DNA of 64,000 nucleotides from Struthidea cinerea (taxonomy: Eukaryota > Chordata > Aves > Passeriformes > Corcoracidae). Positions 39,001-51,235 of the stretch are shown here, piece by piece. The stretch covers positions 1,010,791 to 1,074,790 of the forward strand of contig VZTI01005024.1 of NCBI GenBank assembly GCA_013397865.1. Direction: 5' to 3'. Position numbers and translations under genes: made by a program. Every line of letters starts with the position of its first letter. The stretch's first letter is position 1. The notes below the pieces were generated by a model. That model did no database searches. It was given only the letters and a program-made list of their open reading frames with translations, and was not told the origin of the DNA.

Positions 39001-42000
39001 AAAGCATCCAAATCCCATTGCCATAGTTACTACTGCAACCCAGAACAGATGATATTTGTCCACTGCATTGCCTAGAGGAATCATTCAGCCACTTTTAGGA
39101 GCAGTGAGAAAGGTGAATGTCAGATGCCAACAAGAGTCACTGCAGCTCTAGATAGAACATGGGTATGAGATGGCAGATTTGAGTTCTCATCTTTCGTATT
39201 TGCCTAGGGAAATTATGTCCAAGGTGAATATCCCAGATACAGGGGAGACTGAAGGTGGATCTGAAAATTTTTCTTTTCTAATAAATGCATAATTCATTCT
39301 CCCTTCCCTCTTTTATCTCAAGTAGAGAGGATTAAAAAGCTACAATTATGGATTCATCCCAGATAAGTGTAGGCACTTAACTGAGGATCCAATGTTAAGA
39401 TCCTAATCATTCTAGGCTTGTATTAAAGTTAATGGAAAGAAAGTTGCCTCCTGAGAGCAATTAAGACCTTAGTTGACTGGAATAACCAGATGTAAAAGCC
39501 CTTCAGTCTTCATAATACATCTCTAAAGCTTTTGGGATAATTCTGGACCAAATATTTAATTAAGGGTTTAACAGGTCTGTCATGTTGAATGGAACACTTT
39601 TCGAAGGAATAAGAAGAACCAAGAAGAAATATTTCAAACCAAACATTTTTGGGTTAAAAAATGAACATTTCTCCTTAAAAAATTACTTAAGCATTTCTAT
39701 AAATAGTCACCTTACTATCTGTAATCACTCTTGTATTTATGTTAGTCTTAAAAATGTATTTATAATGGGCTGATTTCCTCCTAATTTATTTACAGTAAGG
39801 ATAGATTTGATCCCAAGTGTTGAAATAGTTGGGTACCTTTTACTTCAAATTGAGAAATGGAAGTAATGCAAGGTAAAATGTGATACTGCATCAAAAGCGA
39901 GCCCTTTATCTTTCATTGAAATGCCTAATTTCTTCTCAGTTTTTCAGAAGGATTTTCAGCAAGAATTAAAAAAATTCTTTTTTAAAACTGCCAGTAATTT
40001 TCCATGTTTCTGTTAGCATCTGGTATTTTCAGATTCCTTCTTTTCATGTCATTAATTCATAATCACCTGAGCAAGAAACATGACTGTGTTTTTCTCCAAA
40101 GTGTAGACATGATCTATCACATTAAGTTGTAGGGCCACTATTTGTAAGAACCAATGGTATTATTAATTAATTAACTCAACAAGGCTGTTCTAAATTGAAA
40201 AACTAAATCAAATAAAAAATTATTTTGGCTCTATGTTATTATTAATTAAATGCCAGATATTAAGTATAAACTCTCCTAGTAAAGATTTATAAGAACTGTG
40301 TAATTTCCATTTTTGGAAAAGTACTTCCATAAAATATCTAGTATTTTATTTTCCATAAACATGGCCTTGTCACACTGACTTTTACTTCCAATGCTAATAT
40401 AATGTAATGTAGGTACTATAACTACTGGAGGAAATCTCACACACTGCTTACAGATTCTGTTCCTTCAAAACTTGGTGACCACTTAAACTACATTGGTTTT
40501 TGAATTACGAACTTTGGGAGGCATTTCAGCAGTGTGGCACTGCCTTAAAGGCAAAGATATACTGCTTAAAGAAGAAACATGTATGTGCTATCACAACAAA
40601 CTGAAACAAAATGTTAAAATCAAATTAAAATGTTTAAGATAAATTTTCTATCAACAGTAACCACTGTTTCATGAATTTGTTTCGTGACCTCCAGTTCTTA
40701 CTCCCCCATCACTCCCATTTACAATATACACTCTTCTCCCACCAATCCAATCACAGTGCTTAGTTTTTCCAAGAACCTACAGGCATGGCATATCCAGGCT
40801 GTTCTGACTTTCAAAGACTACTCCCTGCAACATCAGGAGTTCATTACCATGCTTTCTGCCCTTCCAGGTTTTCCATGATGTTCCTTACATCCTTGCGTCA
40901 TCACACTCTCAGCTTTTTCCATGTCTTTCACAAGTGCTATTTTGCCTGGAAGTCAAAATACAGGTATCAAATGTGGCAATTATTCTGGAGCTATATTTTT
41001 AACATGCTTATGCTTATTGGCCTTCTAGCTGCTACCACTCAGTCGATATTTGACTAAACGAATTCCTCACTGGAATGCTGGTGAGTGCTCTCTTTCATCA
41101 ATTTATCTTCTTTTAACTACTTATTTTAGTAAAATTGCTGGGCTGGTGATACCCTTGAAAATTCCTTCTTCAAATTTGATTGCAAGTGAATATTGCAGCT
41201 GTGAGTTACCTTCAGGAAAAGAGGAGTTCCAGAGAAACAGATGTAGACATGCATTAGCATGAGATAATCTGAATATTCAGATAATGGTAAATAATGTGCC
41301 TTATAACATATAGAATTTGTGAATTACGTTATCTATGACTGAAACATAGGTTTTCATAGATGGACTTAATAAAATTGGGTTTTAACAAGACATCTCTGTT
41401 ACCAGAAAAAAATGTGAGAATCCATAGTGATAAATTCTTTTAGTTCTTATAAGAGGCCACAGAAGATTATAATTTACATAGACAGAAACCCTTCCCACTT
41501 ACCAAAAGATGTATTTATGTTTGAAAACCTAATTCCAACGGAGCTGTATAAGAGCACTCAGAACTCACTGTAGACTAAAAGATCAATTTCACTAGCTTCA
41601 CTTACATTTTATACTGTGGTAAAATATTACGGTCTCTTAAAACTTCAATAGTATTTATAAAGTTTAATATGCAGCTCAAGATTGAAGTCAATGTCATATT
41701 TTGAAAAATTATTTTAAAAGCATTTCGTGTATTGGCTAACAGAAAAAGTCTGTTGTGTATCAGTTTTGATGGAAAGCTACCATGCAGAAAAATGATTGTT
41801 GCTTTAGCATCTTATCAAAAAAACACCCAACACCAAGTTCTGTCTACAAGAGATAAACTGAAGCACTATTTAAAAAAAAAAAAAAAAAGTAATTTAGATG
41901 ACAGACTGCCCATCAAACATTAATCTGCAAAGCCTAAGCATCACGGGAGTGACAAACCTCACTTCACAACTTTCTATAGGAGGTTGCAGACTGCTGTAAG

Positions 42001-42604
42001 TTTGGTTATCTAGAAAAACTGCTATTATCTAAAAGTTTTCCAGCATCACTTTCCATAACTATATTTTTCCAGAGAATATATGTGAATATCTTGAGCCAAC
42101 TAGAACCTAGAGAAGGTTCTGGCAAGCTTTCTGCTAACCTCTGTGTGGTGGAAATGGATCATGTTTTTCCAGTGTTTTTTTTCTATCCTTTTATTTCTAC
42201 GTCTTGTGGGCATTTGAAGCACTTGTGATTCTCCTTGTGAAAAAGGTTTTTGTAAAACCATGTATGCTTAAAAAATAGCTTTGTTACTTAACTTTTGTAG
42301 TAAGCTTCTCTTCCTGATGAGTTACATTTTTTTTAATAGGTTTTATGTGTTCAAAAAGTCCCTACAATTTTTTTGTATCATCATTTTAATTTACGGTTAC
42401 ATGTAACTTGTCGTGTTTTATGTACTCTTTTAATTTTCTTAATTTGTTCACCTCTTCCACTTGAATATTTTAATATGTGTGTCAAGATCACTTGTTCAGC
42501 TGTTTATTTTCAGCCACAGTGACTTTTTCCTTCTTCCAGAATTCCTTTGATCAGCAGCATGAAGCAACCAAAGCATCTCTCCTGTGAGGACGGACATAGG
42601 ATTT

Positions 42605-42719
42605 TAGGATTTTGGGGTTTGGGTGGTTTGTTAGGTTTTTTTGTTTTGGTTTGGTGTGGGTTTTTTGTTTGTTTGTTAAATGTTGATTCTTTGGGGAGTT
42701 TTTTTGTTTGTTTGTTTGC
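42605..42719 (+). repeat. G/T-rich low-complexity tract
   Basis: The plus strand is almost purely G and T, with TTTG and GGTTT runs. Comparable tracts occur at about 50218-50301 and 54121-54240. Frames crossing it are compositional artefacts. Confidence 0.85.
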
Positions 42720-43200
42720 TGGGAAAATACTGATTTAGAGTGCATTGTGATCATATATAGATTTTTGGGGGATTAGCTACATCTTGAACCAAAATATCAA
42801 GACCAAGAACTGAAGATCAAGAATGACACTTAACAAAATATCTGTGGACTATCTAATTACTTTACCCAAGAGACAATCCTGTACTGTGTATGAAATTAAT
42901 TGCACCATGGAGATACATTTATCAGTTTATATACTGGTAATTGGACCTTTTCATTCATAATGTGTATTTTTACAGTTTCTCTAGTCTTGTTTAAGTATGA
43001 CATATTTATGAGAGGAATTACATCACATAGTACCTGTCATACTAGAGATTTGAGTGAAGCCTCCAAGATCTTTTCCAATCATATGCTCTCATAATTTTAT
43101 GAAATCAAATTTTTTTGGCTTAAGATAATTTGCAGTATCAGGGTATATATTATATATGAATCACATTTGAGAGCCACCTGAAACATGTAATTATGATAAC

Positions 43201-43233
43201 TATATATATATATGTATGTATGTGTGTATGTAT
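43201..43233 (+). repeat. Compound (TA)n(TATG)n microsatellite
   Basis: About six TA units are followed by TATG/TGTG units. It is a simple-sequence repeat that is probably length-variable. Confidence 0.9.
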
Positions 43234-45385
43234 AGATGTGATCTTGATATTATTAAATGAAATTATATAACCTAACTTTTGAAGATATTTAGGTGATTGG
43301 TGAGAGAAAATCATTGGAGAGAGAACAAATAACTTTGTATTTTTAAAATATTATTTAGAAATATATTTTTATGCATAAATACTGTTTATTGGTGGAAAAA
43401 CCACTGTGCATCAATGAAAACAGTTGAGTTCTTCCTTCTGGTTTTGTATGAACACCTATCAAATGTGAAAGTATAGGAAAAAAAGCCTTCCTTTCCTAGT
43501 TTGTTTATGTGACTGGCAGATGTGAAGCTTACTGTAGAATTTTCTTATGAAGATGCAAATGCTTTACTATTACAGCTTGTTTTACAAATAATATTTGTCA
43601 ATATTTATAAATTTGAAATAGGATTTTTAATAGAAAAAGCGCTTCAGTAAAAAGCCTAAGTTAAAAATACTTCAAGTTATTTACAGTGGAAACCATAAAT
43701 GCTGGAGAATTTGTCCTTCTTACCGGATAGAAGCTTCTGCCATGAGGAAAGAATTATTTTTCCTAATTATATAATTTTTATCAGTATGACACTGTTAGCT
43801 TTACTTTGGCAAGAAAAAAATGGAATTTCAAAGTAATTTCTGTTTTTGTGCATTACTCCTTCCTGTCCCCCAGAAAGTGCTCCTCTGACTGCAAGTAGTT
43901 GTAAGAGTTTCAGAAATATTGAGTTTAGTAATTTGCCTGGCACTGAAGGATATTTTAAAGTCAGCCACTGAAAAAAGAATATGAACTTCAAACAATATTT
44001 GGTTTACATATTTGGGATCAGGAAAGTGCTGTCATTTGTTATTGCTGTGTGATGAACTGTGATTCTGACTTCACAATTTGTCTGTGAAGGTATTGCCAAA
44101 CCTCAGGACACAGCTGTTGTTTGTCTCACTTTGAATTAATCCACTCACTTTTGTCAGAGTCTGATTCCCGGAGCAAATACAATTCACTCTTTGCAAACAT
44201 TTTTAATTAAAAAGCCTTTCACTTAGAAATAATATCCATTCTATATCAATGGCTGTTATAACAGAGTCAGGCTCAAGATACTTATTTACATCTTAAACAC
44301 CTCTGTGAAAGATTTTTCTTCTGATACTATGGGACCTAAGATGACTCTGGACACATGTTATGTTGTTGTTAATGTTACGAGATGCCGAGGTCTTTCCTAG
44401 GACAGATACTGATGTCCTGAATACAGGTCTGGCTCCCCAAAGATCCAGATATTTCAATATGTTTGAGCAGATAAGATTAACTCCCTACAAGATCTCCTTG
44501 ATTAATGGTGCTGCCACTGTTTGGACAGCCCCCCCACTCTTCACAGTATTCAATACACTTTAATGCTTAAAGCTATTTTCTCAGCCAATTTATAGTTTCT
44601 CAAGGAGAGAAGCTTATCTTTTGTATAGGGTTTTAAAAGCTCATGCCTACACCAGCACTTTTATTAGCTATTTAACTACAAATAACTGACTAACAAAACT
44701 TTTCCATAATCTGCTTGTCCTATCACTAATTCAAAGACATTTGTTAATTGCTAATTGCATTGAAATATATTCAGATTTTGTTGATCAGAATTCCTCCATA
44801 CTTTCAACACTTGCTGATGACTTCTGTTTATCTTGACATTTGCTCACTAGTGAAAAGGACTACTATCAACATAAAACAGCCAAGGGCAGGTTGATTCTTG
44901 TAGGAGGTTAAGGTGGTACAGGTACAAATATTAATGTGGCACAGATGCCATTTATAGCTAGGTTTCTTTATAATATTGCCCCTCCTAGAACAGTATGATA
45001 CATAGTGTATCATCTATGTTGGCCAGAATTGCTTGGTGATGATGGAAGACTGATGTCAACACCTTTCTGGATGTCATCCTTTCTTAACTGTTTAGCATTT
45101 CATGTCATTTGAAATGTATCTCACAATGCCTACTCTAACAAGGAGGAAAGAATCCTGCAGAAGGCTCTCGAAAGCCACACACTAAGTGGGGAATAATATT
45201 TGGTTCTCTCCCAGCCACAGCCTTAAACTTAACAAAAGATAAGATTTGTTCTCAATTGCTGGACCTCCAGCCATTTCCCAGATAAAAAAGTACTCAGGGA
45301 AGAAATCTTTTTGCAGTCCATGCCTTTCACTGGGAACCAGTTAGTAGACTCATGAAAAATGGATTTCTTCAGGCTCTAACTCTAT

Positions 45386-45805
45386 TGTGGTTTGACCCCA
45401 GCTGGCAACAGCCTCACAGAACCTCTCACTCACTCCTCCCAAGTGTGATGGGGAGAGAATCAGGAGAGTAAAAGTGAGAAAACTCGTGGGTTGAGATAAA
45501 GACAATTTAAGAGGGAAAGCTAAAGCTATGCATGTGAGCAAAGAAAAACAAGGAGTTAGTTTGTCACTTTCCATGCCCAGCAGATGTTCAGCCATCCCCA
45601 GGAAAGCTGGGCTCCATCCAGTCTAACAGTGACTTGAAAAGACGAATGGCATCATTCTGATCATCCTGTTCTTTCTCTTTCTTTCCCCAGCTTTATATGC
45701 TGAGCATGATGCCATATGGTATAGGATATCCCTCTGGTCATTTGGGGTCAGATGTCCTGGCTGTGTCCCCTCCCAGCTCCTGCTGAACCCCCAGCCTGTT
45801 TGCTG
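45386..45805 (-). mobile_element. Truncated endogenous-retrovirus LTR, minus strand
   Basis: From its plus-strand start TGTGGTTTGACCCCAGCTGG, through AGTGAGAAAACTCGTGGGTT and CCCCAGCTTTATATGCTGAG, to CTGTGTCCCCTCCCAGCTCC, this segment matches an LTR family I recognise as common and conserved across bird genomes. Read on the minus strand, the 3' end of the LTR is intact at 45386. The TATA-like ATATAAAG lies at 45691-45698 (minus). The recognisable sequence stops at about 45805, so the 5' part of U3 is missing. With one end lost, no target-site duplication can be tested. It carries no coding sequence. Family membership is from memory, so the subfamily is not named. Small indels relative to the family suggest an older copy than the 29.4-kb LTR. 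Confidence 0.85.
45691..45698 (-). promoter_or_regulatory. TATA box of the truncated LTR (minus strand)
   Basis: On the minus strand the sequence reads GCATATAAAGCTGGGG, a good TATA motif in the U3 of this LTR family. The upstream part of U3 is missing, so promoter activity is doubtful. Confidence 0.6.
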
Positions 45806-46179
45806 AGTTAAAGCCTGGGCCCTGGTTTGACATCCTACCTTGAAGTATTGCCTGTGAATGGATATTATTTTTAAGACCCTGGTCCAGGATTGATCAAAAG
45901 GCATTTTATGAGATAACAGTGTATTTCCCTTAAGTATAGTTTCTGAGAAATATGCCATTTGACTTAATGGGAAGCAGTCCCTACATGCTTTAGAAGGGGT
46001 AAGTAGATCAGATTCTTAATATGCTTGCAAGCTTACATGCTCACAACTTGTCAAACCTGCTCTTCTCATATTTAGTGTTGTTAAAGTAATTTACCTGGGA
46101 GAAGTGCAATGCAAAAAATGAGTCATTCCTGGAGCAGGCTCCGCTGTTCAAATGCATCATTTTCTATATATATTCTGAA

Positions 46180-46224
46180 TAAAAAAAGAGAAAAAAAAAA
46201 AAAAACAAAAAACAAAAAAAACCC
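46180..46224 (+). repeat. A-rich low-complexity tract
   Basis: This is a nearly uninterrupted A run with a few G and C interruptions, ending in CCCC. It is not attached to a recognisable retroposon. Confidence 0.9.
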
Positions 46225-46573
46225 CTGACCTGATGTATTTCATGTTAAATAAAATAAGGTGTAAAAGATACAAGTTGTTGTACTGGTCACTTTTTCTGTT
46301 ATTTCAACTTGAAATCTAAGATATGTATAAGCAGAGAATCAAGATACGAAGGAATTATTTTTGATTGTAATTGACATTGTAATTGGGAACTTAAGAATCT
46401 CAGCTTTCTAACAGGATTTATTTTGAAAATTAAATTTGAGATGTGCTGCATCAGACGGTAAGTGGAAAATGTCTTTATATTTTTTTCTTTATGTTGGTTT
46501 CATTTTTTGATGAAAGTTCATTTTCTGTAATATCTGAGGATCTGTCTAGCTCACTCTAGAATTCAAGAATTTT

Positions 46574-46589
46574 AGAATTCATGAATTCT
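46574..46589. repeat. Perfect 16-bp palindrome
   Basis: AGAATTCATGAATTCT reads identically on both strands. Another TAGAATTC lies just to its left at about 46558, so the GAATTC motif occurs three times within roughly 30 bp. No function is assigned. Confidence 0.9.
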
Positions 46590-49500
46590 CAGTTTTAAAG
46601 ATCTGACACATCTTCCACTCCACCTCTAACTCACAAAGCACCTCCCTTTACTGTTGGAATGTTCTCCTGGATAGCATCTAACTGCATACACTGTGTAAAG
46701 TATTGAAAAAGCTTCAGGGATCACACTAACCACTGACTCCTCTGTATTGGCAGGATAATCCCTTCTTTTATGGACCTAATTACCAAAACAATGTAAACCC
46801 AAGAAATAGTAGTAATAAACCAAAGACTAAAAAATAGGTATAAAACATCATTATTCTTTGGAACTAAAGAAATGTGCCTGGGAGAATAATCTGCTGATGG
46901 CACTAACAATGATCCATATCATTTAGACATTGCAAGGACCATTCAGTAAGAACTAATTAAAGAGGTCTCAAATTGAAGATTCTGTTCTTGGCAACTCAGG
47001 CAGAGTCTAGAAAAATATGCTTTCTATCTGTTACTAACATAACTGAGTGAAAATCCAATGATATCTTTTGATCCTGAAACAAAATCCAGAAGCTAGTGAA
47101 AAAGAATTATCAGCAAAACACTCTCACAGTGTATTTTTTCTTCAATTTTCATCTGAGTGACCTCAATAAAGTTAATGCTTAAGTAATTTTGATCTCTATT
47201 TAGCAAAATTCTGAAGATTATGAAACTACTTTGCCAACTATTTAAGTATGAGCTTTAATGTCAAGATCACCATTATACAGAATTCAATAGGCCTCCTTAC
47301 TAGCTGCTGCTCTTTGTTGAGCTCATGATCAGGCAGATTCTTTAAGATTATTTTAAAAAAGGCATTTCTGAGACCAAAGTCTTGAAAAGTAGAGGAGTAA
47401 CTCTATAAAGCTCTTTTTGACATTTAGTAAAGCTTATATGAAAACTTGTAACAAAACTTAAATAAAAAGGGCCACAAAAAAATAAAAAAAAGTTTTCAGT
47501 TTTGTTGGAAAGATATGCAGGTACTCACTGCAAAACAGACTAATTTTTATTATAATCTTTTGACATTTTATGCAGAAGTGGACAAAATTTAGAACAAGTT
47601 TGAGCAAGTGGATTGGAAGCAAGCACAATTTACATATTCCCCACCTTTCTGTGTAGTTTTCATCTCTTGAAATTTAGAAATACATGTAAAGCTGTCAAAA
47701 ATTAGAATTTTTTTTCTGATATATGCTTAAACAACTTTTGTAGGATACTTTTGTAAAAGTGATTTTTATAAATTAAATTAATTTCTACAAAATTATCAAA
47801 TTTGGATTGGAAAGTGTTGTCTTTCTTAATGACCTTACAGTCTCTACCTGCAAAAATACTGGTGAAGAGCAAAAATACAGATAATTACTTCATCTTGGCT
47901 GTTGGCTTGTAACTTGCTCAGCCTAAACTCGAGTAGTGTGCCTGCAACCTTGTCTTTGCTGATACAGTCTCATTTATCATTGTGCAAACTATCACATTGT
48001 CAGATTCACTTATTTCAAGATTTTCTGCACATAAATCCCAGTTGTACCATTCTAATCTTGGCAGTCTCCCCAAATCCTTATCCAACAGCAGGCTCTCTTC
48101 CCTCTCTAACTACCTCACCATTTTCTTCACCATTTCCCTCTTAGATTTGAATTCCCAGACTCCCCCTCCCTCATTCCCAGGCACCATCTCTGCTTCCACC
48201 CTGATTCCTTATCCTTATCTCAGTTTCTTCTCCCATTCCAGTCTGGCTTTCTTCCCACTGTACTCAAGTCAGACATCTTCCCTTCCTAATACCCTGGGAA
48301 AGAGCAAAGAATTGAAGGTTGAGTTAACAAAATGCAAGAAAGGTTTTAATTTTCTTCTCTCAATTCCAGTTCTCAATCTCCTTCCCACTCACAACAAGAG
48401 GAACTGTAATTGCAAGATAGGAAATGTCTAAGAGCATAATCTATAAATAAAAATTTGAATATTAATTAAAATGACATAAAATGCAGTTGGAATTCTGCTT
48501 TTTTCAACTTAAATATCTTTCAGCTAAATCCGCAGAGCAGTGGATGAAATGCCCCAAATGTACTCCCAAGATAAATCAGTGGTCTACGAATTCATATGTT
48601 CACATTGCAAAGTGCTTTTACTTTTTTATTTTATATTAAAATTTTAATTTCATTTAGAAGGAGCATTACATGCTTGCAGTTGTATGTCAGAAGTAAACAG
48701 GAAGCAGTGTAGGTACATCTGACATTAACATAAGGATACTTTTGCAGTTGACTTTGAAAGTAAAGAAATTCTTTATGTTCTTGTTCATTTCTTGGACAAT
48801 ATTTTTATTCTCCTTTGCAGCTAAATGACTGTATAATAAAGAGTGCTTTCAGATACACTTTTTATATACACATGAATAAAATACTGGCATTTTAAGCTTT
48901 TGTTCATGAATGAAAATATACATTGATTCATTTTAGAAAATGTATTTGCATGCAATATCTGTTCAGTAGGGAGATTTTAATAAAATATAATTTATTTCAT
49001 TATGCCTTAGCAATTTCTACTCTTTCCTGTGTGTGCCACCATGGAAATTTCATTATTCATATTAGCATTTAGACCTTTGTTTTATTCGGTGACTGCATCT
49101 GCTAAGAATTTAATGTATTTCCATTAAGCAGAACACAAGTAAAAGAAAATAACTGCTGAGAAGAGAAAAAAAAAAGAAGAGAAAAGAAAACCAACAAAAA
49201 GCAAAACACATTAGCTTTACAAAAATGAGGGAGAACCCATCTACGAATCCAATTTGGGAATGAAAGCTTGATTAAGGTAAGAATGCCAGTGATTCCTAAC
49301 CCTCATATCCCCATATCCTGTCTGACACAATCACAATTTTCTCTTCAACCATAAATTTAAGTTGATGAGGAGAAAAAGAAATCTTATTAGAACACCCTTG
49401 TTTAACTCCACAGAGTTACTGATATATAAAGTGATTTTAACAGCCAGAGAGCATTTGTTTCGGCAAGAGTGTCTGGATCATATAGTGAGGTAAAGAACAT

Positions 49501-49709
49501 GTGTGGGTGTGTGGGGTGAGTAAAGAAGTTAAGGGAGCCCAACACTCTTCTCACACAGTTCCAAGCATGCTCCTAGACTACTGATAGCATTAGAATGCAG
49601 AACAAGGAGTGGGAACTACGTAGCATTATAGTGTATTGGCAGCTCCCGTCAGTTGACACATGGGGGAGCAATTCAAAGGAGTGGCTCAACTTCTACAACT
49701 TTCTTTGTT

Positions 49710-49711
<2 letters not shown>

Positions 49712-49779
<68 letters not shown>

Positions 49780-49842
49780 GTTTTTTTTTTTTTTTTTTTT
49801 TTGTTTTTTGTTTTTTTTTTGTTTGTTTGTTTGTTTTTTTTT
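49712..49842 (+). repeat. 131-bp poly(T)-dominated tract
   Basis: From 49712 to 49842 the plus strand is T with one A and several G interruptions, ending in TTTG units. Three overlapping open frames through it encode only Phe/Cys runs and are artefacts. On the minus strand it reads as a long A-rich tail, but no source gene or retroposon is recognised beside it. Confidence 0.97.
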
Positions 49843-50217
49843 AATAGCAAGCTCCCAAGACTCCTACCTTTCTTATTTTTTACTGTAATAACTTCACTCC
49901 TCTTCCAATTCCCGCTCTGTGTCCTCCACAGTATATTTCTATTCTGCATAGTTTTGTCAGACAAGTCCCTCGGAGGCATTCTGCCAAGCTTGTGGAAGGG
50001 AAGACTCAGCAGCTGTAAGTCGCTACAGCCCCTCTCAACCAGCACAAACCCAGGCCAAGCAAATTCTCTACGAATGCCCTGAAGTGCAGCAAGCCAAAGA
50101 AATGGCTTAATTTGCCATATGTTGTGCAGCCCAGAAGCAAAGGGGTTATTAGTCTTTGCACATCACGGCACCAATCAACATATATTACTTATATCTTACC
50201 ATCTTTGAATTGCTTTT

Positions 50218-50301
50218 TATTTTGGGTTTTTTTTTTGTTAGGTGGTTTTGGTTTTGATTTTGGGGTTTTTCAGGGGTTTGTTTTTTTTCTTTTTTTTTTT
50301 G
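50218..50301 (+). repeat. G/T-rich low-complexity tract
   Basis: T runs mixed with GGTTT and GGGG lie about 375 bp after the poly(T) tract. It is simple sequence only. Confidence 0.85.
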
Positions 50302-51184
50302 AAAGGAACTACGAGAGTTATTCCTTCTCAGTTCAATCACAGTGTTTTCTGACATTTCAGGAAACACTGAATTCACGATACATGGGTTATTGAAGGGTCA
50401 GTATCTTATGTGAGTTTAGCAAACAAGAGAATATTGAAATACTGAATTATGATATAGACAGGGCCAATATTGCAAGTATTTCTATTCCCTTCCTGTTTAA
50501 AATTCTCACATCTGAGTGAAGAGCAATTTCTTGCTTCCTATTCTGCTCTGTGCTGACCACTGATGATTTTGAGGTGCAAGGTAAGTACATGACAGAAAAA
50601 AAAGACAAAGCATATGAAAGCAATCGACCTGTTATGCATCCATATGACTCAGAGATTTTTAATTGCCACTGGTGGATTTAAAGGAATTTCTAAAATTATT
50701 TGCAGATAAGAATACTCTCCTAAGAATTGGATGGTTCTGTAAGAGCACTAGCAACTATGTATAAGGACCAAACCTCTTGCATAATGAAAAAATGTCTGTT
50801 TAGGAAAAAAAAGTCCTATTTTATGTAAAGATGCATAAACACAAAAGTAAGCAAGCAAACAAACAAAAATACTAAGATATTTTTTTAGTATATTATCTAG
50901 AATGACAACCCTGGTGGAAAAAAAAAAGAAAAAAACTTAGAGGTACTTACTGATTTCTGAAGTTGTGTCTTGTCAATGTACACATTTATGTTCTTTTTAA
51001 AACTTTGTCTCCAAATAAATATTTTCACTTCTGGGTTAGTGATTATTTCTGTTTATTTGCTGGAGGATGTGCTGAGTCTTCAGATGGAATGTAGTCCTTA
51101 GAATTCAACATCCCCAGAAAAGGGACTTCAGTATAATAGATATTCAAACCAAATTATTTCTGGTGTTGGTTTGGGGTTTTTTTA

Positions 51185-51235
51185 ATAAATGAATAAATAA
51201 AATGAAATTTATTTTTCATAAATGAATAAATAAAA
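51185..51235 (+). repeat. 18-bp direct repeat flanking a small inverted repeat
   Basis: ATAAATGAATAAATAAAA occurs exactly at 51185-51202 and again at 51218-51235. The 15 bases between them contain TGAAATTTATTTTTCA-like mirror sequence. This is a local duplication in AT-rich DNA. Confidence 0.85.

Larger units (their letters stand above)
30053..45385. other. Long unannotated AT-rich stretch, no supported gene
   Basis: There are 15 kb with no open frame above about 105 codons and no recognisable domain, RNA gene or transposable element. Features seen include a CA run at about 35342-35353, a G/T-rich low-complexity tract at 42605-42719, and a TA/TG microsatellite at 43201-43233. An interval at about 36880-37380, rich in TAAT-type motifs, is raised under findings. 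Old, heavily decayed repeats may be present but cannot be recognised by eye. Confidence 0.55.
45806..49711. other. Unannotated DNA, no supported gene
   Basis: No gene is supported. An A-rich tract lies at 46180-46224 and a perfect 16-bp palindrome at 46574-46589. A pyrimidine-rich segment at about 48060-48300 holds two overlapping open frames, the longer 149 codons (47982-48431). Their Ser/Leu/Pro-rich translations reflect composition rather than a recognised protein. Confidence 0.55.

Noticed and set aside
42605..42719. Interstitial telomere-like repeat (GGTTT/TTAGG pieces)
   Set aside because: There are no consecutive TTAGGG units. It is only G/T-rich low-complexity sequence.
49595..50082. 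Poly-Phe frames and a Lys-rich antisense frame
   Set aside because: They are translations of the poly(T) tract.
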